Under the pieces are notes generated by a model. It did not search any database and was not told the origin of the DNA. It saw only the letters and a list, made by a program, of their open reading frames with translations. A stretch of 64,000 nucleotides of DNA, taken from positions 31,671,494 to 31,735,493 of the forward strand of contig OX243811.1 in assembly GCA_945859605.1 (NCBI GenBank), in the 5' to 3' direction. Below are positions 13,301-22,359 of the stretch, in pieces (the first letter of the stretch is position 1; each line of letters opens with the position of its first letter). Source of the stretch: Lumbricus rubellus (taxonomy: Eukaryota; Annelida; Clitellata; Crassiclitellata; Lumbricidae). A program made the position numbers and the translations under genes.

Positions 13301-16300
13301 TGAGAATACAAACGGGTACAGGGCATGCTCGCATGCAGATATCTCAAGCATATTCCACGTAACGACCATGCACTCTCGCGTATAAAACTCTGATTTACAA
13401 ATCTTGCGCGCATTATTTTAATAAGCGTTCAATAGATGTTAAAAAATAACAAGTCGTCACCCCGAAGCTGTTTCCTCTTCCAAGTGTTGTAAGGAAGGAT
13501 ACTTTCGAACCAACATCCTCCGACATCTTGGACACGACGACTAATACAGAAAACAGGTCGGAAACTTCAATTCATTTACCTAAAAATATTTGCTACAAGA
13601 TTTAGTAGCAAAATCATTACAATTTTATCACGCATCATTAATAGCTTAAGTATTCGGAGTGTTTTGTATCTATTCACGTCTATCTATGGCCTACATTACA
13701 TTACGATGCAGTAAAATACAGAGCAATACAATACTATACGAAGCGATGCGATCCTGCAATGCGATGAAACGTAATGCAATTCGAAACAATACGGATTATA
13801 TATGGTGCATCAGTATGCAATGCAATGAAGTGCGCATACTTGTTTATGAATCTCAGTATATTAAGATAGCGCTTCTAGAAACATCTTAGGGCAATGCACT
13901 TAGACATGGTTATTGGACAGTCAGCAGAACATATCCCGTAATGCAAATCGCATTGCACTGTTAGATCTCATTAAGTCATCCACAATTATTTGACATTCTT
14001 CTGATTTTAGGCTATGTATTCTGACTATATTAACGATATAGCATTATACATAACTACGCCCAAGCATTAAATGGGACAGTCTAATATGTAATAATTATAA
14101 GCAATATAATATTATGATAACGTAAGGTAGCATAGCTTATCATGCATAATATAGGATTAAGATGGTATCGAATAGGATAGCAAAATAGAACAGCACAAAA
14201 TAAGGCGCAATAAAGTGGAACAGCCTAATTATAAGAGAGCACACAATGCCAAACTGCATACATTATAATATTATCACACTGCATGACGTTGCAAATTATA
14301 AGCAGACGACATTAATCTTCTGCTTGTAATCATATAATTGATTATATAATTATTTCAGGCGAATGGGGTTCATACCTTCTCCGGATAAAATGAAGTAGAA
14401 GTTCTCTGCTTTGTGTCCCTCGCGAATAATTATTCGTTTGGCCTCGAAACTAAAACAGAAATTACTTAAGTTAATACAAGTAGGCTTGTAATTATAATAT
14501 CGTCAATATACAGGGTGGGCCATAAAAAAAGTAATCCCCTACGGTGTTTTGCCCATATCTTGGCCAAACATAAGAATTTTAGAATGAAACTTCATAGTCT
14601 TAAAGGAAATTCATATTTACGTACAATGGTGAAATTTCAACAAAATATTTCAAACGGAACAAAAGTTATATCACTTTTAGTGAGGCCACCCACCGTTTTT
14701 TAACGACTCAAAAACGCGACGCTACAAAAAGTTGCAAAAAACAATTGAATTATTCTGGTCAATATCTTGGTCAAAAGTAAGAATATCAAAATAAAATTTT
14801 ACAGGCTTAAAGACACTTCATATCTACACAGTATGGCCAAATTTCATCAAAATATCTCAAACAGAACAAAAGTTATACCACATTCAGTGAGACCCCCCAC
14901 CGTTTTTTGACGCTTCTGAAGGGTGACGCAACAAAAAGTAGCAAAAACACAATTTTATTAAGTCTCATCTCAAATATTTGTTATCAAATAGCCTTGATAT
15001 TGCCAGATGATCATTATTATTACTATTTAAAAAATAAACAGGGTACCAGCGTAGCTGCACGTCACTGAGAAGTCGCTTAGCAAGATGAACATCAAATTGG
15101 TAAATAAGGAATCTGTCAGATTAATCAACAGGTCCATCATGAACTTTGCAAAGAGACTCAAAAGAAGTGTTGGCACTGGTGTTGGGCACATTGAAAACAA
15201 GTTGTGAAGTACTACCAAGTTCATTTGACAATAGTTATTTGAGACGAGACTTAATAAAATCTTGTTTTTGCTACTTTTTGTTGCTTTTCGTTTTTGAATC
15301 ATCAAAAACGGTGGGTGGTCTCGCTAAAAGTGGTATAACTTGTGATGTGTTTTAAATATTTTGATGAAATCCGGTCATAATGTGTAAATATGAATTGCCT
15401 TTAAGCCAGTCAAATTTCATTTCGAAATTCTTACTTTTGGTCAAGATATTGGCAAAAATCCTAATTTTCTTGCGTTTCGTTTTTGAATCGTCAAAAAACG
15501 GTGGGTGGCCTCCCTAAAAGTGGTATAACTTTTGTTCCGTTTCACATGTCGCGATGAAATTTGGCTATTGTAGGTATACATGAATTACCTTCAAGCCCGT
15601 AGAATTGGATTTGAAAAATTCCTATTTTTAGCCAAGATGTTGACAAAAAACCGTAGGGGATTACTTTTTTTTGGCCCACCCTGTACATAGCACCGTCACT
15701 CCATCATGCAGCAAGCTCTTCTAGAATGCCTTACACGGCAGGCCTCTGCCCGGTCAGTGAAAATGCTAAGAGTTACATAGTAAGTAGATGATCAACTGTT
15801 CATTAACCCTTTAATGCCGGAGGGTATAGGATTTCCCATACATTTTACTACACTCTCGGCATCAAAGTTCGAAAGAAAAGTTTTGACCTCCTGAAAAGCT
15901 ACGAGCTAATCTAATCTGAACTTCGTTCCGATAGCCTACTAGGCTACTATTTTATCAAAATGGGATCCATAATTAAACGGCTCCTAATTTAATTGAATCG
16001 CATATGACCACGAACAAGGCTAAGGTGATCCTATAGCCATGACCAGTCCCTATATACTCTGCCCCTCTCTGATCTTGTACCCATTGGCAACCGAACTCGG
16101 ACTGTCCATTGGCTCGACGCAGCGCTCGTGAATAAGCTGGTGCCCTGCGATTAGCTTTCAACTGGCGTTTTAGATATTCTGCGTTTACGATCACAATTAC
16201 GAATCCCGTGTAATCGAATTTAAACCTTCCCTCTAACCACGACACGTGCAAAATCGGTCTGAAAGACTGGACTGGACATTGGCAAAAATATGTTGCCTTT

Positions 16301-18709
16301 ATCAACTGTAGAAAATGAAACACATAATCAAATTGTGGCACCATATAAATGCGGAAACATTACTGGATACTGGATGAAGGATATACGGAACAACCATGAT
16401 AGTCTAGATGTCGGTTGATAAGAAATGGAGACTATGTGTGTTCTGTACTTAACTGTTCGTACCATCCGACCATGACAAGCGACCGTTGTAATTCTGGTGG
16501 GAAATCGGAGAATGCTACGACTGCTCTCTGAATCCAGCTGATCGTCGAATGCAGTTGCTCCTCCGATCGTTGACCTGGCTCCATTGACAACGTCATCCTG
16601 ACGTCACTGTGCATTAGACGCTGCAGGAAAAATATCGATTTGCTTCAATAACTCTTGTTTTAACATTATTACTCGCGTATAAGTCGATATATATATATAT
16701 ATATATATGAGGTCGTTAAAGTCTTAATGGCAGGGCCGCCAGAGAAGTATGCTCTAACTGTTCTGACACCTTTACCGGGGACGTTAAACGGAATCCTCTT
16801 ATAGCAGGCTTGAAGCCGAAATTGAATCCAGCGTGCTACCGAAAAATAGGACAGTGCCGTTTCATTGTGGAGCGACAAACAAATTGAATAGCAACTTCTG
16901 TAGCGTCGGACAGTAGGCATATTTGGTCTGTAACAATGGCAATCTTGAACGAGACAATAGCCTCAATAGGTGTATTTTTGCCTAAGCGCAACATTGGAAA
17001 TTCGATACATAATTTATAGTTGTGGCTAGCTGCATGTCTCTCGGCCTATTTTTTCAAAGAGCCTATAAATATAAACATTGAAAGATTAATTTTCCCGTCT
17101 GCGCATCTGTAACCGTCCTTTAACAATCAGTGACATTAACTGACCTCCTTTTGTGCTTTGAATTCGGTCAGGTCGAAGGTCAGCCTCTCTTCGCCGTACG
17201 TTGGTTGACCCGAATCAAGAAGTTCTTTGCCCAATTCAAGAAATGTCAATCCAGTTGACATCGAATTCGTCTGACTTCTTCCTCAGATGACAACCAACAC
17301 AACACGTTTTGACAACTGTAGTTGGATGATTATAAATTATAGGTTATTTATAACTATTTCAACATCAATTAATTGGCAGTTATCTTGTCAAAGGGTAGTT
17401 TATAGAACAGACATTTCGACTACAAACTGGCCGCTTAGTCTCACAGAGTACAAACCTACTGTTTAAACAAATTTAACTGGTTTTAAATAACCACTTTTTA
17501 AATATAGCAACCGCTTAACAACAATTACATTAGCTTAAAAAAGAAAAACCGTTCAAAATGAAGGTTCAGATAAAGAGTAGCCTAATTAATCTTTCACGAG
17601 AAATGGATTGTGCAAGGGACAATTGTTCCAGCGTACTTTAACCATAATTAATTGACTAATGCCAAGTATGCTTTGAATTAATGAATCCTTACTTGTTCAT
17701 TATAGTCAGCAGTTTGATGAGAATTCTCACAGCCTTCTGAAAACGAAGACGAACCTGTAAAACAACAAACAAGAGTTTGAACGAATCTATGCATCTGAAA
17801 CGATTTGACAATCACAGTTGTAAATGCGTGGAACCTAACGATAGCATTTGGTATAAGCCTTATAAGGAGTAGGCCTAATCGTATCATCGAAAGCGTTATT
17901 GCAAGCGTCCGATTTCTAAAGCGCTAAATACTAGGGTTAAGAGCAAGGCATAAGTTTATTTAGGAATCTGTTTGGTAGGCTGTTGGAGGGGTTGCCAAGA
18001 GGTCTATGCACAGTGGAAATCCCAGTTCAGCTGCTAAGGCGGATTTCGCCGCGTAGGGGAGGAGGAGGAACTGACGTCGATGCTGAAGGTCAATGACGTT
18101 ACCTAGCGCCTAAGCTACAGTTCCATTTAGACTGCAGTACATGTATGTCGACTTCACACGACCGATCCAAGTGAACTTGAAACCGGTTCCAGTTATCATG
18201 ACATTGTGTTGAATTGCAAGCAAGAAGTCGACAACTATTGGTCACACTTCCTCCTATTGATAGCGATACGGGACGAAATAGCAACAGGCATAAGATCAAT
18301 GGCAATCCAAAAATCAATGGCAATCAACCTTCTTAACAGTAACAGACAAACGATTCAGCAATCACTGTTTCAATATCATCAATAGCAATACTATAATATT
18401 ACATCGGCGTTAGAACGATAATGTTCTTACCGTTGCGCTTAAGTCCGTTCTAGATCTGTTGGATTTATTATCCGTGGTGGAACGTCTTCTCTGCTGAAGG
18501 AATCGCGGAAGAGGGACTGCAGTCGCTTTCCGATTGAGTCCGTGTTCCAAATATCCGTCCAGCTTCAAAACCTCAAGACCAACCTCTTCCTGGCTTTTCC
18601 TTTTCGATTCCGCTGCATGGATGGTCTTCTGACCTGGAATGGAGAAGGTGGAATCGTTCGTCCAGATCCAGCTGGTCCTGGAACGGAACGAATTCCGGTT
18701 CCGGTTCAT
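7226..18709 (-). CDS. CNBD2-like: CNBD2-like protein with two cyclic-nucleotide-binding domains, ~12 exons
   Basis: Minus-strand exons with good splice sites and mostly agreeing phases read in order: a Ser/Arg-rich N terminus; a short amphipathic segment (RFQKAVRILIKLLTI); a helical stretch with AFSDFPPELQRSLVMVGWYE; a first CNB fold (IIIREGHKAENFYFILSG ... GNSFGDLALIHG ... RSATVACRSDVELLAV); a linker (FLRQRPLLHGWPIDKLP); a second CNB fold (RGEVLAKSGHRCDWIYVLKS ... TTGDTF-GLESVVF ... LVSDGAEVIVISRRFF); and a C-terminal helix (PYPSVESLQKKLQAQADWAA) before the stop. CNB domains bind cAMP or cGMP through a phosphate-binding cassette, FGELA...R.A. Here domain 1 has FGDLA and KRSA, so Glu is replaced by Asp and Arg is kept. 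Domain 2 lacks this Arg and may not bind ligand. The layout resembles CNBD2, a male-germline protein in mammals; the exact name is inference. Confidence 0.8.
7931..8160 (+). repeat. SINE-A, near full length
   Basis: The tRNA-like head ACGCGGTGGTGCAGTGG is followed by a B-box-like GGTTAGAATCC, then GGACCTTGAGCAAGTCC, GGCGTGAAGCTCCGATGCAG and the tail GAAGGGGCGCTATAGCAAA. Same family as the copies at 51291 and 57737. It lies in the last intron of the CNBD2-like gene. Confidence 0.8.
8640..8783 (-). CDS. CNBD2-like: CNBD2-like exon 11 (CNB domain 2, last strands)
   Basis: Acceptor TTATGGTTCAG and donor ACG|GTGAGA. It has 48 in-phase codons: GLESVVFNAETPSWDCSLVS, then DGAEVIVISRRFFLNNATPE, then VQKNLLNT. 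No Arg/Ala cassette residues are visible in the SVVFNAETPSW stretch, so ligand binding by domain 2 is doubtful. Confidence 0.85.
9127..9167 (-). CDS. CNBD2-like: CNBD2-like exon 10 (41 bp)
   Basis: Acceptor ATCATCAACAG and donor TTT|GTGAGT. Encodes FTRIRRLTTGDTF after a split Val codon. This is the G-D-x-F turn before the cassette position of CNB domain 2, and it joins exon 11 as GDTF-GLESVVF. Confidence 0.72.
10065..10128 (-). CDS. CNBD2-like: CNBD2-like tentative exon 9 (basic loop)
   Basis: Reads ISVETLPKIKGTMKKKKRIS with donor AAAG|GTAAAG, whose phase fits exon 10. The acceptor (TTTGGAG) is weak and its phase does not fit exon 8, so a small exon may be missing or this border is wrong. 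A similar piece (VSVETP...) lies at about 10020-10045 on the same strand. Treat as provisional. Confidence 0.35.
10249..10374 (-). CDS. CNBD2-like: CNBD2-like exon 8 (CNB domain 2, strands 1-4)
   Basis: Acceptor TGTTGTGTTGCAG; T completes the Arg codon from exon 7, giving YF-R-RGEVLAKSG. It encodes RGEVLAKSGHRCDWIYVLKS then GSCSVLVQLQSVQRRTKIVD. The donor is probably AG|GTGGCG; a second donor, ACAG|GTGAAG, lies downstream. The next junction is not resolved. Confidence 0.82.
10925..11045. repeat. CA-rich tandem repeats (ACACACACCTAAAAC unit)
   Basis: A CA microsatellite with three to four copies of a 15-bp ACACACACCTAAAAC unit, next to exon 7 of the CNBD2-like gene. Confidence 0.85.
11083..11312 (-). 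CDS. CNBD2-like: CNBD2-like exon 7 (CNB domain 1 cassette and start of domain 2)
   Basis: Acceptor TCGTGCTTAG and donor CG|GTTTGA. It encodes DLALIHGAKRSATVACRSDV, then ELLAVGREDYVDIFMHIENG, then REPDFISFLRQRPLLHGWPI, then DKLPWDKPRICMAAYF. Together with exon 6 the cassette reads FGDLALIHGAKRSAT: Asp in place of the usual ligand-contacting Glu, with Arg kept. The LLHGWP helix starts the second CNB unit. Confidence 0.88.
11393..11462. repeat. AT-rich TATATA repeat
   Basis: Imperfect ATATAT/AATATATAT run in an intron of the CNBD2-like gene. Confidence 0.85.
11550..11606 (+). repeat. SINE-A tail fragment
   Basis: GAGCGCCTCCGAGTATGG then CTTGAAGGGGCGCTATATAA, followed by TGCTGATTGATTG. A 3'-end-only copy. 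Confidence 0.7.
12500..13320. repeat. Minisatellite (~74 bp) with one CRE palindrome per unit
   Basis: About eleven degenerate units share the pattern CATAATCAAAGTGACGTCAC, then AATAGACCTAGTTTTGTATT and CTCAAAATGAACTTCTA. TGACGTCA is perfect at 12585, 12659, 12733, 12806, 12883, 12950, 13030 and 13178; degenerate forms occur at 12509, about 13100 and 13252. Spacings are 67-80 bp. After 13178 the unit continues in inverted orientation, so the last palindrome is the centre of a longer inverted repeat. It lies in the CNBD2-like intron between exons 7 and 6. Confidence 0.92.
12585..13185. promoter_or_regulatory. Cluster of eight perfect CREB/ATF-type sites
   Basis: TGACGTCA is the consensus cAMP-response element bound by CREB/ATF bZIP dimers. 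Eight perfect copies in 600 bp are far beyond chance, but they arise because each minisatellite unit carries one. Whether any is bound is unknown. They could equally be a by-product of the repeat, with CpG-containing cores prone to methylation. Confidence 0.45.
13461..13540 (-). CDS. CNBD2-like: CNBD2-like exon 6 (CNB domain 1, mid barrel)
   Basis: Acceptor TTTTCTGTATTAG and donor GGG|GTGACG. The 80-bp exon encodes VVSKMSEDVGSKVSFLTTLG then RGNSFG, ending in phase 0 in the first half of the phosphate-binding cassette. Confidence 0.85.
14376..14449 (-). CDS. CNBD2-like: CNBD2-like exon 5 (CNB domain 1, strands 1-3)
   Basis: Acceptor TTTCTGTTTTAG and donor AAG|GTATGA. The 74-bp exon encodes FEAKRIIIREGHKAENFYFI then LSGE, the opening strands and Gly turn of a CNB beta-barrel. 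Too short to appear as a long open frame. Confidence 0.88.
14511..15683. mobile_element. Mariner-type non-autonomous element with long inverted termini
   Basis: It starts CAGGGTGGGCC and ends GGCCCACCCTG, with TA on both sides, the target duplication of the Tc1/mariner superfamily. The inverted arms extend for hundreds of bases (CCGTTTTTT and its complement occur twice in each arm), so internal duplication has lengthened the termini. The middle carries a transposase C-terminal remnant. It sits in a CNBD2-like intron and was probably mobilised in trans. Confidence 0.85.
15121..15207 (+). pseudogene. Mariner transposase C-terminal remnant
   Basis: In-frame LINRSIMNFAKRLKRSVGTG then VGHIENKL and stop, resembling the end of mariner-family transposases (R-x-x-x-x-C/V-x-x-x-G-G-H-I/F-E). 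The catalytic part is deleted in this copy. Confidence 0.55.
16454..16620 (-). CDS. CNBD2-like: CNBD2-like exon 4 (helical lead into CNB domain 1)
   Basis: Acceptor TTTTCCTGCAG and donor CA|GTTAAG. It encodes RLMHSDVRMTLSMEPGQRSE, then EQLHSTISWIQRAVVAFSDF, then PPELQRSLVMVGWYE. The F-S-x-x-P-x-x-L-Q pattern followed by WYE is the usual lead-in to a CNB fold. Phase 0 to phase 2, joining exon 5 as WYE-H-FEAKR. Confidence 0.8.
16683..16709. repeat. (AT)n microsatellite
   Basis: Short pure ATATAT run in a CNBD2-like intron. Confidence 0.9.
17145..17277 (-). CDS. CNBD2-like: CNBD2-like exon 3
   Basis: Donor GAG|GTCAGT in phase 0 is clear. The acceptor is inferred: GAGGAAG|A keeps phase with exon 2 and gives SQTNSMSTGLTFLELGKELL, then DSGQPTYGEERLTFDLTEFK and AQKE. 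An in-frame ATG (MSTGL) with a stop upstream means an alternative start here cannot be excluded. Confidence 0.6.
17693..17754 (-). CDS. CNBD2-like: CNBD2-like exon 2
   Basis: Acceptor TTGTTTTACAG and donor AA|GTAAGG. It has 20 codons plus 2 bases: VRLRFQKAVRILIKLLTIMN. This basic amphipathic segment sits N-terminal to the first CNB domain. Its phase matches exon 1. Confidence 0.7.
18431..18709 (-). CDS. CNBD2-like: CNBD2-like exon 1 (first recognised)
   Basis: The exon starts directly at ATG after a good acceptor (TTCTGTTGCAG) and ends ACG|GTAAGA in phase 0, giving 93 codons. The product is polar, from MNRNRNSFRSRTSWIWTNDS to RFLQQRRRSTTDNKSNRSRT and DLSAT. An acceptor right before ATG implies a 5' non-coding exon upstream, or that the ATG is internal. 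The residues are not conserved enough to assign alone; it is placed here because its phase joins exon 2. Confidence 0.6.
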
Positions 18710-18799
18710 CTGCAACAGAATCAGAAGCCAATCCAATATTAGATCAGTGGAATAATAAATGCAAAGGTAAAATACGGGTCCGGAAGAAGTGAAATATGG

Positions 18800-18956
18800 C
18801 GGTCAAGAGGCAATGGACAGAGGGAGGGAGGAGTCATCAAAGGTCAAAGGGCAGAGGGAGGAGTCATCCAAGGTCAAAGGGCAGAGGGAGGAGTCATCAA
18901 AGGTCAAAGGGCAGAGGGAGGAGTCATCCAAGGTCAAAGGGCAGAGGAAGGAGTCA
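18800..18956 (+). repeat. 30-bp tandem array containing DR1 nuclear-receptor-type sites
   Basis: The unit is AGGTCAAAGGGCAGAGGGAG then GAGTCATCMA. Exactly 30-bp spaced perfect AGGTCAAAGGGCA motifs start at 18841, 18871, 18901 and 18931, with a degenerate unit at about 18800. AGGTCA-A-AGGGCA is a direct repeat with 1-bp spacing (DR1), the binding consensus of HNF4, RXR and COUP-TF type receptors. It lies about 130-235 bp upstream of the first recognised CNBD2-like exon. Confidence 0.9.
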
Positions 18957-19560
18957 CCCTCTGTCAAGTGGAACTCTATCTCTTTGGAGCGTTCGAGTGT
19001 CTAGAGAGTGTATGATGTTAGAACAAATGAAATGAGGTCAGGTGATCTGATAGGGTTAAACACGATGGTCTCATATATGGTTAATACAGATTTTCCTCAC
19101 GCCTGCATAAAAAATAGTGCAGAAATGGAAGTCAATATCGTCCTGGTTGAAGCACTAAAACATCAACCGACAGCGAGATTATCCATATTTAAACGTGATA
19201 ATAATAAAATTGATGTTAAATTCAAGCTATCGATGACATACAACTGCAGTAATTGTCGATTTCAGACGAGGCATCACGCAGATGTTATCAACATCGACAG
19301 ATGACACAATAACAAACGATTGTCCGTCGTCGATAGTACTGTTGTCGTCAAACTGTCGTCTGTCGACTGTTGCCGACTGTATTATGTCTAGATGTAGCTG
19401 CCGTGCGGCTGTTGACCATCCGACCTCTCGTCCGTCCGTCTGTCCGTTGGTTCGTCATTCGTCGTCCGTCTGCTGCATGCGTAGATATAATAAGCCTTTC
19501 TTTTCGGTCTCGATCGACTTGATCGGTCTTATGTATAACCTGTCACTGGTTTGGCTTATT

Positions 19561-20628
19561 GGAGGAGGAGATAGAACAGGAGCAGGAAGAGTAGGAGCAG
19601 AAGGAACAGGAAGAGTAGGAGCAGGAGGAGCAGGAGCAGGAAAATAAAGGAAAGGAGGAGGAGGAGCAAAAAGAGAAGATGGAAAAGAAGAGGAAGAAAA
19701 AGTCGAGAAGAACGAGGGGAAAAGAAAACGAGAAAGACGAGGATGAAAAGAATAAAAAAATAAGCACGAAAGAAATAAGCAAGCAGGTCGAGAAAGAGAA
19801 AGAGAAGTGGATGAGGAAAAGAAGGAAAATAAAGTTTAAAAAAAAGAAAAGTGACAGAGAAGCAAGAGGAGGGGTATGAGGAGAAATGGCAAGGAAAGGA
19901 GAAGGAGGAGTAGAAAGAGGATGAAGAGGGAAAGTCATGACACAGAAAGAGGATTAGATAGAGGAAGGATGAAGTGAAGGAAGAAGAGGGGAAGTGGAAA
20001 GAGGGAAAGGAAGATGGCGGGGGAGATACATGCGGCGTCCTGGTCCTTTCGATCGCCGGTGCGGACAACGGATGGAAGGAGAGCGATGCGGTAATCTCTG
20101 ATCGATGTGACGACTTCGTCAACAGCTTTGTCCGTCAGATTACACCCTCCCTCCCTCTCCCTCCCTCCTCCTTCTTCTCCTCCTCCTTCTCCTCTTTCTC
20201 CTCCTCCTCCTTATCCTCCTCCTCCTTCTCCTCCTTCTCCTCCTCCTCCTCCTCTTTGTCCTCCTCCTCCTTCTTCTTCTCCTCCTCCTTCTCCTCCTTC
20301 TCCTCCTCCTCCTCCTTCTCCTCCTCCTCCTCCTTCTTCTCCTCTTCCTTCTCCTCCTCCTCCTCCTTCTCCTCCTTCTCCTCCTCCTCCTTCTCCTCTT
20401 CCTCCTCCTCCTCCTCTCCTCCTCCTCCTCCTCCTTCTCTTCCTTCTCCTCCTCCTCCTTCTTCTCTTCTTCTTCCTCCTCCTCCTCCTCCTCCTCTCCT
20501 CCTCTCCTCCTTCTCCTCCTTCTCCTTCTCCTCCTTCTTCTCCTCTTCCTCCTTCTCCTCCTCCTCCTCTTTCTCCTCTTCCTCCTCCTCCTCCTCCTCC
20601 TCCTCCTCCTCCTCCTCCTTCTCCTCCT
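19561..20628. repeat. Purine tract then pyrimidine tract (about 1.07 kb)
   Basis: The + strand is almost pure A/G from 19561 to about 20020 (GGAGGAGGAGAAG-like). It switches after a mixed 120-bp segment to almost pure C/T from about 20145 to 20628 (CTCCTCCTTCTCC-like). The two halves are roughly complementary in composition. All long low-complexity open frames here (poly-Ser, poly-Arg, poly-Glu) are artefacts. Confidence 0.92.
20025..20144. other. Mixed-sequence island between the purine and pyrimidine tracts
   Basis: A GC-rich 120-bp segment open on both strands. The minus frame reads LTDKAVDEVVTSIRDYRIAL then LPSVVRTGDRKDQDAA; the plus frame reads GVLVLSIAGADNGWKESDAV. Neither is recognised. 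It could be an exon remnant or unique DNA trapped between tracts. Confidence 0.3.
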
Positions 20629-20839
20629 CCATGCGCTGCAAGGGTTAGCGATGGTGGCTGCTACACAAACCTCGGTCACTTCGTCCATGTTATTGAGTCG
20701 AGAGGAGTCAATAACATCTCAATAACATCAGCAGATCGATATCAAACTAGTTTAATGAACCCATCGATCGGAGACTATTGTCTATCGCCGTTGAGTTATT
20801 ACTCCTTTACTGACAAAAAAGTGAGGTGGAGACCTTAGA

Positions 20840-22340
20840 GGCCTTCAAGGCACAGAGGGCGAAGCTATTATAGTCTGCAAGAAGATTTCATCAGTAGCCT
20901 AAGTCAGCAATGTAGTCAGAATTAAGCAACAGGATCAAAGTTGCAGTAAGAATATGCATCTGAAAAGCAGCCGACAATCGCTCTGGAGTCTGCACCAAAT
21001 ACCACCCGAATCAAACCCCACTCAGATAATAAAAAGATAGACTTAATAAGGAATAAAAAAGGTTAACTTTGATATTTAGGATTAGAAAATAGACAACAGA
21101 GGCCTAATCAATATTATTATATTATTATTATAATATCATTATTATTATTTATTATTAGAGGCCTTATCAATGAAGCAGATTCGTGTACATGCGACATTCT
21201 TTAATGTTGCATATACATTGATCTACTGTGCTCCACTTCAACTATAGATAACAGACAGTACGCTTTAACCATTAAAGTAAACACTATCGATCAGCTTGAA
21301 TTAGATTTTATAAACTAGATGATAGACACTTTAGTCATTAAAGTAGCATAATATACAAACAGAAGATCAGCTTAAATTAGATTAAAAGTCACTGATCCGC
21401 CGAATAAATTCAACATTTTTTTACCGCATTGGAGTCGTTAATCAATGGAGAATTATTGTATTTCTCATTTTGATTTTATAGTCAGTTGGTCGATAGATTG
21501 ATTAGCTGCTTGCGATGATTTGTTTTTTCCGTTGGTCGTGCGTCATCGATGTCGTCCATTCGATCGACTCAAACCTCTCTCTCCATCAGTCAATTGACGG
21601 ATTTCATTAATCACAAACTTCGATGCGTTGTAAACAAGAAGACATTTTAAAAGCTTTTTTTCTTTAAAACCTTTCGAGGATCTGATATTTTGATCGATTT
21701 GTAAAACATTTTACGGTTGAAAATGAATATTATCTTCAACTGCAGCGTCACCATGGTGACGATTTTGACGTCATCATTTTTTGATTTTCTCACGTATTGA
21801 GGCTTGTGACGTAACAATTTTTATCGTCATATTAACTACGCAAATAAACAGACAGATAATTCTATGAAATCAACTTGATGAATAACTGCGTTTGCAAATA
21901 AAAAAAATGCATGTGGAGATTTTAAAATAATATTTAATAATAATTATAGACAAACTTTGAAATGTGGATGTAAGGGAGAGGAACTGGTGGCTATAAGGGA
22001 CGCTGGGTCGTATTGTTGACATCAGAAGTGAAGTTCGCAAAGGCAGAGAAGCTGTCAATGTCGGATACACAGTAGACTATTATACCATAACCGTCACTTC
22101 TGTATCCTTTCGCCTTACCTTTAATTCTCTCTTAACCTTTTGCTATATTGCATATATTTGCATGACTACACTTCGATTTGAGATATCGTTGAAGACCAGC
22201 CGCTCACAAGCGCCGTTACTACGGTCGTTATCAAGGGACGAACGAGCAAGTAGGCCATCGTAAACTCTCCCCCACCTGCATCAGGGGAATGATGTAGATG
22301 CTAAATATGGTGCTAATAGTGACAGACTGAATTGCAAAGC
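20840..22340. other. Gene-free AT-rich stretch
   Basis: I see only short ATT repeats near 21.11 kb and a TTTGACGTCATCA site near 21.77 kb; no exon or mobile-element end. Confidence 0.45.
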
Positions 22341-22359
22341 AAACGAAATAATCCGTCAA

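Noticed and set aside
15973..16344. Minus-strand 123-codon frame in a CNBD2-like intron
   Set aside because: No recognisable motif, and it lies between exons 4 and 5, which join in phase without it. Possibly an old repeat.
19974..20838. Long open frames rich in Ser, Pro, Arg or Glu on both strands
   Set aside because: They are translations of the purine/pyrimidine tracts. All frames are open because the tracts contain almost no stop codons; no domain or splice context.
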